A DNA stretch of 9,706 nt from NCBI GenBank assembly GCA_021848375.1, contig JAJZUR010000054.1:1-9706 (forward strand), given 5' to 3'. Position 1 is the stretch's first letter. Each line of letters starts with the position of its first letter. This stretch comes from Pseudomonadota bacterium (GTDB lineage: Bacteria; Pseudomonadota; Gammaproteobacteria; UBA6186; Azoamicaceae). The translations under genes were made by a program, and so were the position numbers. Of this stretch, positions 1 to 7,145 are shown in pieces. The notes beneath the pieces were generated by a model. That model was not told where the DNA came from. It saw only the letters and a list, made by a program, of their open reading frames with translations, and made no database searches.

Positions 1-1
1 A

Positions 2-781
2 AATGCAATTTTTGGTAATGTGTCCTTTGAACTTGTGCCTAAAATATATGGTTATGCTATTCAAGATCTACTCTTTAAAACTGCCAAATCAGAATTGTAT
101 GGTCAAGGGGAGTGGCATTTTTTACAAGGAAAACCATATACCCTATTAGAGGGAGAAATTACTGCATCTGATATGGGAGAATTATTTACAGAGTGGGGAT
201 ATCCCTCTGCGATAAAGGAGGCAAATGGTTATATTGACTTTCAATTTGAATGGCCAAATCATCCTTATCAATTTAACCTGGATTTTTCTCGGGGGAACGC
301 CAAGCTTAAGTTTGAAAAGGGTCGAATTATGGGTGTTAAGCCTGGCTTAGGGCGAATTATAGGTCTTTTAAATTTGGAAAGTATTAAGCGGCGCTTGCAA
401 CTGGATTTTAGCGATTTGCTCAAACAAGGATTTGTGTTTGATACGCTGACGGGGCGCTTTGAATTTCAAGGAGGGGTTGCCAAGACCAATAAATTATTAA
501 TAGCGGGCCCTTCCGCTAGCATTGAGTTGATCGGTAGCGCTGATTTAAGAAATAAAACGCTTGATTTAATGATGAAAGTAGTTCCTAATTTAGGAGTCGG
601 TTTGCCTATTGCCGCAGCACTGGCAGGGGGGCCTGCGGTGGGGGCTGGGGTATGGCTTTTTGATAAAATTGCGGGCGCTAAGATAAACAAGATCACTCAG
701 CATCTGTATCAGATCAACGGTACTTGGGAAGCGCCAAATATTGAGGATCTAGGCATTAAAAGTCAGCGTGCGGCTGAATAG
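2..781 (+). CDS. yhdP: YhdP-family AsmA-like protein, C-terminal part (5' end outside window)
   Basis: The frame is open from the left edge, so this is the last 259 residues of a much longer protein (YhdP relatives exceed 1,200 residues). A GTG at 20 lies inside the frame and is not a credible start. The visible part resembles the C-terminus of the YhdP/TIGR02099 family: a GLGRIIGLLNLESIKRRL-type segment from about nt 347, then LDFSDLL, GFVFDTLTG, IAGPSASIELIGSADL, a Gly/Ala-rich LPIAAALAGGPAVGAG stretch and a closing 'Y-x-I-N-G-T-W-x-x-P-x-I' strand. In E. coli, YhdP is an inner-membrane-anchored, periplasm-spanning protein that works with TamB and YdbH in phospholipid delivery to the outer membrane. 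That role here is by homology only. The stop TAG is 4 nt from the convergent ispA stop. Confidence 0.85.
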   Translation, partial: NAIFGNVSFELVPKIYGYAIQDLLFKTAKSELYGQGEWHFLQGKPYTLLEGEITASDMGELFTEWGYPSAIKEANGYIDFQFEWPNHPYQFNLDFSRGNAKLKFEKGRIMGVKPGLGRIIGLLNLESIKRRLQLDFSDLLKQGFVFDTLTGRFEFQGGVAKTNKLLIAGPSASIELIGSADLRNKTLDLMMKVVPNLGVGLPIAAALAGGPAVGAGVWLFDKIAGAKINKITQHLYQINGTWEAPNIEDLGIKSQRAAE

Positions 782-785
782 CAAT

Positions 786-1697
786 TTAATTTGAGCGCAG
801 CACCAGCATATCGCAAAGATGAATGAGATTGTCCCTTTTGCCATGTAAAAACTGGAGTGCATCTTGCGCTTGCTGTCGTAGCACATCTGCATATTGTTTC
901 GCTGTTTCAATACCTAAGCGGCTAGGGAAACTAGCCTTTCTTTGTTGTTGATCTTTACCTATGCTTTTGCCCAAATTTTCAACATTGCCAATAACATCCA
1001 GAATATCGTCTTGAATTTGGAAAGCAAGTCCAATACAACGCGCAAATTCTTGTAATTTAGTGAGTTGTTGTTCACATTGCACTTCATCCAAACTGGCAAG
1101 CGCTGCAAGTGTTACGGATGCTTCGATCAGTGAACCGGTTTTCTTGCGATGGAGTTCGCGCAGCTGTTCAAGAGAAATAATTTGATCACTGTCTTCGAAT
1201 TGAAGATCAAGTGCTTGACCACCCACCATGCCTTCCCAGCCACTCGTTTTTGCTAAGGCATAAATCATTTTGACTTTTTGTTGTGGGGGTGCAGGATTCA
1301 GCGCTGGATCACTTAATACTTGAAAAGCAAGCGCTTGCAGAGCATCGCCGACTAAAATAGCGGTTCCCTCATCAAAAGCCTTATGGCAAGTCGGCTTTCC
1401 TCGGCGTATTTCATCATTGTCCATGGCAGGGAGGTCATCATGCACCAAAGAATAACAATGAATAAGTTCTATCGCAGCAGCGGAGGCATCCAAAGTTTCA
1501 GGTGGATTACCGAGCGCTTCGCCAGTCGCATAAACAAGTAACGGTCGAATACGTTTTCCACCATTCAAAACAGAATAGCGCATGGCTTCTAATAGAGGGG
1601 CAGTCTCATTTGAAATTATATGGTTGAGGGTTAGTAATTTATCCAGAAATTCATCTATTCGCTGTTTGTGATCATCATGAAAGGATCCAAAACTCAC
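786..1697 (-). CDS. ispA: Farnesyl diphosphate synthase (geranyltranstransferase)
   Basis: This 303-residue protein is a short-chain trans-prenyltransferase that condenses isopentenyl diphosphate with dimethylallyl and then geranyl diphosphate, giving farnesyl diphosphate for quinones and undecaprenyl carriers. Visible hallmarks are GGKRIRP (46-52), the first Asp-rich motif DDLPAMD (87-93) with the two-residue insertion typical of bacterial FPP synthases, GGQALDL (159-165), KTG (186-188) and the second Asp-rich motif in QIQDDILD (227-234). Length matches E. coli IspA. The start is GTG: the next in-frame Met is residue 39, too far in, and a GAGG lies 11 nt upstream inside xseB. Only 3 nt separate it from the xseB stop, implying translational coupling. 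dxs, which often follows xseB-ispA, is not next; the convergent yhdP end is. Confidence 0.95.
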   Translation of the reverse strand: MSFGSFHDDHKQRIDEFLDKLLTLNHIISNETAPLLEAMRYSVLNGGKRIRPLLVYATGEALGNPPETLDASAAAIELIHCYSLVHDDLPAMDNDEIRRGKPTCHKAFDEGTAILVGDALQALAFQVLSDPALNPAPPQQKVKMIYALAKTSGWEGMVGGQALDLQFEDSDQIISLEQLRELHRKKTGSLIEASVTLAALASLDEVQCEQQLTKLQEFARCIGLAFQIQDDILDVIGNVENLGKSIGKDQQQRKASFPSRLGIETAKQYADVLRQQAQDALQFLHGKRDNLIHLCDMLVLRSN

Positions 1698-1700
1698 GGG

Positions 1701-1940
1701 TTATTGTTCCTCTATGAAGGGTTCGGTTTTGAAGTCTCCAGTTTGAGAAACTAAAATTTTTACTTTTTGTTCTGCTTCTGTTAGCGCTTGTTGACACTGT
1801 TTTGCCAAATGTACACCCTTTTCAAAATTTTTTAAAGCATCTTCTAAGGAAAGCTCACCGCTGCCCATCTTTTCAATGATGGCCTCGAGCTCTTTTAAAG
1901 TTCCCTCATAATTCACGTCGGTTTTATACTCTGTACTCAT
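1701..1940 (-). CDS. xseB: Exodeoxyribonuclease VII small subunit
   Basis: This 79-residue protein has the usual XseB size and matches the family along its length: YEGTLKELEAIIEKMGSGEL (about 10-29), then LSLEDALKNFEKGVHLAKQCQ and ALTEAEQKVKIL. XseB is the small helical subunit that binds several-fold to XseA to form exonuclease VII, a cytoplasmic enzyme that degrades single-stranded DNA into short oligonucleotides. xseA is not in the window, which is normal because the two genes are usually unlinked. The ATG has GGAG 2 nt upstream and a better-placed AGGAG 12 nt upstream. It is the first gene of the minus-strand xseB-ispA unit. Confidence 0.95.
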   Translation of the reverse strand: MSTEYKTDVNYEGTLKELEAIIEKMGSGELSLEDALKNFEKGVHLAKQCQQALTEAEQKVKILVSQTGDFKTEPFIEEQ

Positions 1941-1970
1941 CGCTCCACAGGGCTCCTAGTATTTTGTGTG

Positions 1971-2032
1971 AGTTTACTATAGATGCCTTTAAGATGCATT
2001 AGGTTTATTTACAGCGCTAATGATGGTAAACT
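1971..2032. promoter_or_regulatory. Divergent intergenic control region with tandem GCATCT half-sites
   Basis: Read on the minus strand upstream of xseB, GCATCT occurs twice with a 5-nt gap (plus-strand AGATGC at 1981-1986 and 1992-1997), an 11-bp helical-turn period. The second copy overlaps by one base a -10-like TATAGT (plus 1976-1981). I see no convincing -35 hexamer at 16-18 nt, so an activator-assisted promoter is possible. The pair AGTTTAC (1971-1977) and GTAAACT (2026-2032) forms a 7-bp inverted repeat flanking the region. All of this is pattern-level evidence; no regulator is identified. Confidence 0.3.
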
Positions 2033-2103
2033 ACTTTATGATAAATGTATTGAATTAGTTATTTAACTTGTTTAAAAAGTGTTTTGTGAACACCCGATAG
2101 ATT

Positions 2104-2112
2104 GGAGAGAGG
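2104..2112 (+). promoter_or_regulatory. Ribosome-binding site deciding the start at 2121
   Basis: GGAGAGAGG ends 8 nt before the ATG at 2121. The GTG at 2079, which would add 14 residues, has only a T/A-rich stretch without a Shine-Dalgarno before it. The ATG is therefore preferred. Confidence 0.6.
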
Positions 2113-2120
2113 CTGACTGT

Positions 2121-2327
2121 ATGGATACCGCTTACCGGTTTGAAGAATATATCAAATATTTGCGGGAAAATTTTATCAATTTAGTAGAATATCGTGAAAG
2201 AACCGGTACATTAGAGCCAAATGTTCTACAGATTAAAGAGGCTTTATTTAACGACGATCCTTTCGTGGTATTTAGTGCTAGCCTAGCAGCGACGGTAGTT
2301 ATGTCTGATAAATCCCTCTATCATTAA
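2121..2327 (+). CDS. Small hypothetical protein, 68 residues
   Basis: I do not recognise a family. The protein starts MDTAYRFEEYIKYLRENF, is acidic and probably helical, and ends with a more hydrophobic stretch (FVVFSASLAATVVM) followed by a short polar tail. That stretch is rather short and weakly hydrophobic for a transmembrane helix. There are no cysteine pairs, signal peptide or obvious DNA-binding motif. Support for it being real is the good Shine-Dalgarno at 8 nt spacing, an uninterrupted frame and its position as the first plus-strand gene after a divergent promoter region. It lies 121 nt upstream of the OPT transporter gene and could be co-transcribed or independent. An alternative GTG start at 2079 would give 82 residues. 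Confidence 0.6.
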   Translation: MDTAYRFEEYIKYLRENFINLVEYRERTGTLEPNVLQIKEALFNDDPFVVFSASLAATVVMSDKSLYH

Positions 2328-2448
2328 TAAAAGAAAAAGATCTATAAAATATTTCCGTATCCTCCTCTCTCGTGATATTTTACTTTTAGGCGTTTTCGTT
2401 AATGAAGCGCTGGTTTTCTATTAACTAACAAACTAAGAGGCAAACAAA

Positions 2449-4458
2449 ATGTCACGAGTTGATCCTGCAGACCGCGTGGAACCTTACATACCCGCTTCAA
2501 CGGCTCTACCAGAAGTTACTCTGCGAGCGCTCATTCTAGGAATTGTTTTAGCCATTATTTTGGCGGCTTCGAGTACTTATGTGGGTTTAAAAATCGCACG
2601 AACCATTGCTGCGTCTATTCCGGCGGCGTTGATTTCAATGTTGTTATTAAGACGTTTTAAAAACGCAAACATTCTCGAAAATAATATGGTTCAAACCATT
2701 GCTTCTGCAGGCGAAGTGGTTGCGGCTGGCGTAATCTACACTTTGCCGGCGCTCATTATTTTAGGGTATTGGCAATCCTTTAATTATATTCAAACCGCGG
2801 CGATTGCAATGATCGGGGGAGTTTTGGGCGTACTCTTTTCCGTTCCTTTGCGTCGCAGCATGATTGTCAAAGATAATTTGCCGTATCCAGAAGGTCTTGC
2901 CACCGGAGAGGTATTGAAAGCTGGAGAAAACACGCATAAAGGTTCGACCAAAATTTTGTTCGTGTCCAGTTTATTTTCCGCGGGACTTTCGTTTTTACAA
3001 ACGGGTTTTAAGATTGCGGGAGAGCAATTGCAATATTGGACAAAGGCCGGCGCTACTGCTTTTGGCGGGAGTATTATGCTCTCCCCAGTCTTAATGGCAG
3101 CTGGTTATATCGTCGGGATGCGCGGTTTACTTTCTTTTGTGATTGGCGGACTTTTGACATGGGCGATTGCAATTCCCGTCTTTGTTAGTACGCATGGTTT
3201 ACCGGAGGCTGCTGATATTGGTTCTGCCCTTGCTATGATCCACAAACAGCATTTTCGATTTGTTGGCGTTGGCGTTTTAGCAGTCGGTGGTATTTGGTGC
3301 GTCATCAGTCTAATGAAGCAAATTGTGCAAGCCATTAAAGTATCTTTGGCAGCTATGAAAGAACATAGAAGTGAGTTTTCCTCCACATTAAGAACGGATC
3401 GGGATTTGCCGTTTAAATATGTACTACTTGGCGTTATTGCGCTGTCTATCCCAACTTTTATTCTCTTTATGACATTGGTGAAGAGTGCAGAATTACCCTT
3501 TAACGATCTGATGTTTTGGGTAACGGTAGTGTCTGCCGCGCTCTTTTCGTTGGTAGTTGGCTTTGTGGCGGCGGCGATTGCTTCTTATATTGTCGGTATT
3601 GTTGGTACCACTTCATTACCGATATCGGGCATTACCATCGCGGCCATTATTGCTTTTGCGAGTTTCTTGTTATTGGTTTTACATTCTCATATTGATTTTG
3701 CCCTTAATGCAGATGCTGCCTTAAAAGCAGCAGCCATTGTGATTATATTTGCAGCGGTTATTTGCTTGGCTGCGGCGGTTGGTGGCGATAATATGCAGGA
3801 TTTGAAAGCAGGGCAAATTGTTGGTGCAACCCCTTGGAAACAGCAGTTGATGTTAGCGGTCGGGGCTGTTGCTTCTGCTCTCGTGATTCCGTTTATATTG
3901 CAAACGACCTTTGAAGCCTATGGCATTGGAGACATTTTACCGCGGGCTGGGATGGATCCTGAGCATGCGTTGCCAGCGCCGCAAGCGACCTTAATGGCGA
4001 CACTGGCAAAGGGGTTTTTTATTGGTAAACTGCCTTGGCATATGATTGGTGGTGGTGCTGCTTTGGCAGTGATAGCGATTAGCATTGATGAATATTTAAA
4101 ATCGGTCAAAAGTGACTACAGATTTCCACCTTTGTTATTTGCTTTGGGTATTTATTTACCCTTAGGTTACGTAACGGCATTTTTTGTCGGGGGCATTATT
4201 CATGTCTTGGTCAATTGGGGACGCCCTGCAGGCGGTAAGGCTCATGAGACCAGTCATGGTGTGTTATGTGCCTCTGGTATTATTGCAGGAGAAGCTATCC
4301 TTGGGGCAATTTTAACCATTCCTTTTGCCTATTATCAAACTACCGATCTATTTGCGGTTAAGATGCCCTGGGTTGCCCACTATGAAGGCATGATTGGGAT
4401 AATTCTTTATGCTGCATTGTGTGGGTTTTTATATAAGCAAGGGAAACGAAAGGATTAA
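2449..4458 (+). CDS. OPT-family oligopeptide transporter
   Basis: This 669-residue polytopic membrane protein has the normal length for bacterial OPT proteins (PF03169). A short polar N-terminus is followed by many hydrophobic segments, roughly 12-16 by eye. Family signatures are NNMVQTIASAGEVVAAG (about 78-94), NLPYPEGLATGEVLKAG (about 143-159), and GGDNMQDLKAGQIVGATP (about 445-462), the equivalent of the conserved 'D-x-x-Q-D-L-K-x-G-x-x-x-G-A-T-P' loop. OPT proteins are proton-coupled importers of oligopeptides or, in the YSL branch, metal chelates; the substrate here cannot be read from sequence. For an amino-acid-dependent host-associated bacterium, peptide uptake would be a plausible role (inference). 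The ATG is preceded by AAGAGG at 8 nt. The thioesterase gene follows after 9 nt, so the two are probably co-transcribed. Confidence 0.92.
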   Translation: MSRVDPADRVEPYIPASTALPEVTLRALILGIVLAIILAASSTYVGLKIARTIAASIPAALISMLLLRRFKNANILENNMVQTIASAGEVVAAGVIYTLPALIILGYWQSFNYIQTAAIAMIGGVLGVLFSVPLRRSMIVKDNLPYPEGLATGEVLKAGENTHKGSTKILFVSSLFSAGLSFLQTGFKIAGEQLQYWTKAGATAFGGSIMLSPVLMAAGYIVGMRGLLSFVIGGLLTWAIAIPVFVSTHGLPEAADIGSALAMIHKQHFRFVGVGVLAVGGIWCVISLMKQIVQAIKVSLAAMKEHRSEFSSTLRTDRDLPFKYVLLGVIALSIPTFILFMTLVKSAELPFNDLMFWVTVVSAALFSLVVGFVAAAIASYIVGIVGTTSLPISGITIAAIIAFASFLLLVLHSHIDFALNADAALKAAAIVIIFAAVICLAAAVGGDNMQDLKAGQIVGATPWKQQLMLAVGAVASALVIPFILQTTFEAYGIGDILPRAGMDPEHALPAPQATLMATLAKGFFIGKLPWHMIGGGAALAVIAISIDEYLKSVKSDYRFPPLLFALGIYLPLGYVTAFFVGGIIHVLVNWGRPAGGKAHETSHGVLCASGIIAGEAILGAILTIPFAYYQTTDLFAVKMPWVAHYEGMIGIILYAALCGFLYKQGKRKD

Positions 4459-4467
4459 GAGAGTCTC

Positions 4468-4848
4468 ATGGAACAGTCTAAACCTACGGGGGAATTAGTG
4501 TTACAGACCGTCGCGATGCCAGCTGACGCCAATGCCTATGGGGATATTTTTGGGGGTTGGCTGGTTTCACAAATGGATTTAGGGGGTGCGGTGATGGCTA
4601 ATAAACGGGCGCAGAACCGTGTCACTACCGTTGCCATCGATAAGTTAGTTTTTTTAAAACCCGTCTATGTAGGGGATCTGGTTTGCTGTTATTCTGAAAT
4701 GGTCAAAACCGGGCATTCCTCCATTACGCTAAAGTTAGAAGTGTGGGCAAGCCGTATGCGTTTTGGGGCAGAAGAAAAGGTAAGCGAAGGTATTTTTACG
4801 TTTGTCGCCCTTGACGAGAACCGTCGGCCTAAAGTAATCCAGTGGTAA
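4468..4848 (+). CDS. yciA: YciA-type acyl-CoA thioesterase (hotdog fold)
   Basis: This 126-residue hotdog-fold protein is close to E. coli and Haemophilus YciA: LVLQTVAMPADANAYGDIFG (about 10-29), GGW, then SQMDLGGAVMA with D37 corresponding to the catalytic Asp44 of Haemophilus YciA (HI0827). FLKPVYVGDLVCCYSE follows, and LKLEVWA leads to a final beta strand FTFVALDENRRP. The family hydrolyses a wide range of acyl-CoA thioesters in the cytosol, and is thought to recycle CoA and tune acyl-CoA pools. The protein is slightly shorter at the C-terminus than E. coli YciA but no core element is missing. It begins 9 nt after the transporter stop with only a weak AGAG-type ribosome site, which fits coupling to upstream translation. 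No clear stem-loop terminator follows. Confidence 0.93.
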   Translation: MEQSKPTGELVLQTVAMPADANAYGDIFGGWLVSQMDLGGAVMANKRAQNRVTTVAIDKLVFLKPVYVGDLVCCYSEMVKTGHSSITLKLEVWASRMRFGAEEKVSEGIFTFVALDENRRPKVIQW

Positions 4849-4930
4849 ATTAAGCCCGCAATTTTCCTACTAAGGTTCGTCTTCACTTTTTGATTCATCT
4901 TTATCTTGTTGTGATTTTATTATTTAGTTT

Positions 4931-4986
4931 TTAATGATACTTAAATTAAAAATATAGTTGACATGCAACAAATGAGGAGACACAAT
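4931..4986 (+). promoter_or_regulatory. Predicted sigma70 promoter of the coiled-coil locus, with TTAA direct repeat
   Basis: A perfect -35 TTGACA (4958-4963) is followed after 17 nt by CACAAT (4981-4986), matching the -10 consensus at 4 of 6 positions. Upstream, TTAAT (4931-4935) and TTAAA (4941-4945) form a 10-bp-period direct repeat. This is reminiscent of OmpR/PmrA-type half-sites, though the PmrA box normally has an 11-bp period. A second -10-like TATAGT lies at 4953-4958. Transcription from the main promoter would start near 4993 and give a leader of about 100 nt before the first coiled-coil gene. Confidence 0.5.
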
Positions 4987-5011
4987 GCTCTTATTAAAGA
5001 TAGACCAGTAA
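4985..5011 (+). other. Possible 8-codon leader ORF in the 5' region
   Basis: ATG at 4985 opens a frame encoding MLLLKIDQ and stops at TAA 5009-5011. GAGGAGA (4974-4980) lies 4 nt before it, a strong ribosome site by sequence. A transcript beginning near 4993 from the TTGACA promoter would exclude it, so it would need an upstream start such as the TATAGT at 4953-4958. It may be chance. Confidence 0.2.
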
Positions 5012-5084
5012 ATTTTATTATTTAATTAATGCTAGGTCAATGGAGTTACAGCACGGAGGAGTTGTAAGTCTAGCAATAATGATA

Positions 5085-5090
5085 AGGGGA
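5085..5090 (+). promoter_or_regulatory. Ribosome-binding site of the 673-residue coiled-coil gene
   Basis: AGGGGA sits 5 nt before the ATG at 5096. It fixes 5096 over the nearer ATGs at 5079 and 5091, which are in another frame that stops at 5126. Confidence 0.65.
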
Positions 5091-5095
5091 ATGAT

Positions 5096-7117
5096 ATGCG
5101 AAAAACGAAAAATAAATCACAGTTGAACAATGAAGCGCCTGCACAATTGATTAACATTTTAACTAAAAAAGATGAATCCGTATTTAAATCGTATCTTGAG
5201 ACAGCTCACAAACTTAAACATTTAGAAACTGATTTATTAGATATGAGTATTCGGATGGGGGCTGATATAGAGCGAGATTTTCCGCATATTCAATACAGGA
5301 TTGTACTTTCAGAAAATAAAACTGGATTAGAATGGTCTGAAGCAGAGAAATTAAATTTTTGCACAATCTTGAACACATTCAAATCCTATGTTAAAGAGCA
5401 TGAAGAAAAAGCGAGTGATCAAACAAATATGAGAAGATCACAACGTTTAAGAGCAAGGTCAAGACAACAAGTTGAAGCAAATGATTCGGCAGAAAATACA
5501 CGAAAAGAACGCTTAGAGTCGGTTTTAAAAACTTGCGATTCTCTTCAATCAGCAGCTCAGAAGAAAACGCAAGAACGTTATAATAATATGTCGATGATGA
5601 TTAGCACAAATAAAAAGAACGAGTTAAATTCCTCTTTTATGGATTCGAGAACCTTTGCTGCAAATACTGTTTTTGCCAGTACAGCAATGACGACTTCCAC
5701 GAAATCGACTGCTGAAGACAGCATTAGTCAACTGCAAGCGGAATTAGAGTTGCAGCGTTTTAGTAATCAAAAACTAGAAAAATTATTAGAAGAAGAAAGC
5801 GCAAAATTAGAAATTGAAAAAAACAACAGTCAAAAACTGCATATCAAAGTTAAAGAGTTGGTTCAAGCACAGGAAACCCTTTCTAGAGAAAATGATGAGA
5901 TGAAGGCTGTATATAACCAAGACATTGAACGCCAGCAGAAAATTCGTAAAAATGAAAGTCAAGCAGCGAAACAAACGGAAGAATCCTTAAAGCAGCAATT
6001 AAGTTTGGAAAAAGATAAATGTCATTTTTTGCTTGAAGAGTTGAACAGGGTAAAACAAAAAAATCAAGAATTAGAAAATTCCATTCCGAAAGAGGGTGTG
6101 TATATTAGATTGGAAGATTTTGAAAATCTAATAAATCAGCAAGAACAGTTAATGAAATTTTGCCCGAGTTTGCTAGAGGAATTTTTTAGTGGTGAAATAG
6201 ACGAAGATATTATTCACCAGAAAAAAATAATGGAGTTAAAATCTGTTCTTGAAACTTACCTGCAGATAAGTAAAGAAGTAGAAGCAAAAAAAGCAGAGAT
6301 TTATAATTTATTTGATAATGATGCTAATGATGAATATGGTAAAATCCGCGACGAAGTATTACTGTTGACGGCAATTAAAGAATTAAGTAGCTCTGAATAT
6401 AAAGTAGAAAATGGGGATGAAATTAAATTTACCGAAGAAAAGGAAGCAAAATTAATTGAGTGCCAAGACAAATTGAAGAAAATGGATGAAGAACGTTTGA
6501 TTCGTTGCAAAGAGCTTTCATGCTCGACGAAAATGGCAGATTTGTTTGCGCTCTGTGTAAAAATGAATAGTCAAATTTTTGTAATCAATGAATGTCTGAT
6601 AGGATTAATAAAATATCAAAAAAATCTGCTAAAGCTAAGACAGGAAGTAAATGCACTTTTAATGGAGGATGTTCCTGAAAATAAACAAAAATTACAACCA
6701 TCTATAAAGGATTCAGTTACAGAAGTTCCGAATCTTACTCAAAATTCGTTAGATTTGCAAAATCAATTAAGCGAACAAAAAAGCGAAAACGATAGGCTAA
6801 AGTCAGTGATTCAAGAGAAGGATCAATTGCTTGAAGTAGTCATGAACGAATTTCAAGTAATGATTGACGGTTATAAAGCTGTAAATACGCGATCGGAACA
6901 AATAAATGCGAATTTAGAGCGTCAGCTTCGTGAAGCACAAAAGGCTTTGCAAGAACAATTTGCACGAAATGGCAATAAAGGGAAAGAAAATGCATTGACT
7001 AATTCAAGTACTCATAGTGGCCGTCAACTGACACCGCAGTTAGAGTCAAAGAAGTTATCATCAAGTTCGACACATACTTCTTCAAGGTCAAGAGTAATAA
7101 ATTCTTTTAATGCATAA
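5096..7117 (+). CDS. Large helical/coiled-coil protein of unknown function, 673 residues
   Basis: No family is recognised. Layout by eye: residues 1-110, a mixed helical N-terminal region with no signal peptide or membrane segment; 113-123, an Arg-rich patch (RRSQRLRARSR); about 150-205, Ser/Thr/Asn-rich and probably flexible; 209-329, coiled coil with dense Leu/Glu/Lys heptads; about 335-545, a helical, less regular region with five cysteines at 456, 471, 476, 487 and 500 and a hydrophobic segment near 483-515; 551-624, second coiled coil; 626-673, a disordered Ser/Thr-rich tail ending RVINSFNA. The frame is intact and its AT-rich codon use differs from the genes to the left. It heads a two-gene unit. 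A similarity search would probably return SMC- or myosin-like hits from coil composition alone; no Walker A motif is present, so it is not SMC. Possible roles are secreted effector or structural scaffold, both inferred. Confidence 0.85.
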   Translation: MRKTKNKSQLNNEAPAQLINILTKKDESVFKSYLETAHKLKHLETDLLDMSIRMGADIERDFPHIQYRIVLSENKTGLEWSEAEKLNFCTILNTFKSYVKEHEEKASDQTNMRRSQRLRARSRQQVEANDSAENTRKERLESVLKTCDSLQSAAQKKTQERYNNMSMMISTNKKNELNSSFMDSRTFAANTVFASTAMTTSTKSTAEDSISQLQAELELQRFSNQKLEKLLEEESAKLEIEKNNSQKLHIKVKELVQAQETLSRENDEMKAVYNQDIERQQKIRKNESQAAKQTEESLKQQLSLEKDKCHFLLEELNRVKQKNQELENSIPKEGVYIRLEDFENLINQQEQLMKFCPSLLEEFFSGEIDEDIIHQKKIMELKSVLETYLQISKEVEAKKAEIYNLFDNDANDEYGKIRDEVLLLTAIKELSSSEYKVENGDEIKFTEEKEAKLIECQDKLKKMDEERLIRCKELSCSTKMADLFALCVKMNSQIFVINECLIGLIKYQKNLLKLRQEVNALLMEDVPENKQKLQPSIKDSVTEVPNLTQNSLDLQNQLSEQKSENDRLKSVIQEKDQLLEVVMNEFQVMIDGYKAVNTRSEQINANLERQLREAQKALQEQFARNGNKGKENALTNSSTHSGRQLTPQLESKKLSSSSTHTSSRSRVINSFNA

Positions 7118-7145
7118 AGTTATAGTATCAAAAAAGTTTTATATC

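Noticed and set aside
20..781. GTG at 20 as a true start of a 253-residue protein
   Set aside because: The frame is open upstream to the window edge and the product aligns with the C-terminal end of a much longer family, so it is an internal codon.
2390..2420. Possible terminator hairpin between the 68-residue gene and the transporter gene
   Set aside because: GCGTTTTC can pair with GAAGCGC only with a wobble and a bulge, and the following T-run is short (TGGTTTTC). It is too weak to call.
4914..5024. 13-bp direct repeat ATTTTATTATTTA at 4914-4926 and 5012-5024
   Set aside because: The sequence is simple AT-rich text with no flanking structure, insertion element or palindrome. Chance is likely in this composition.
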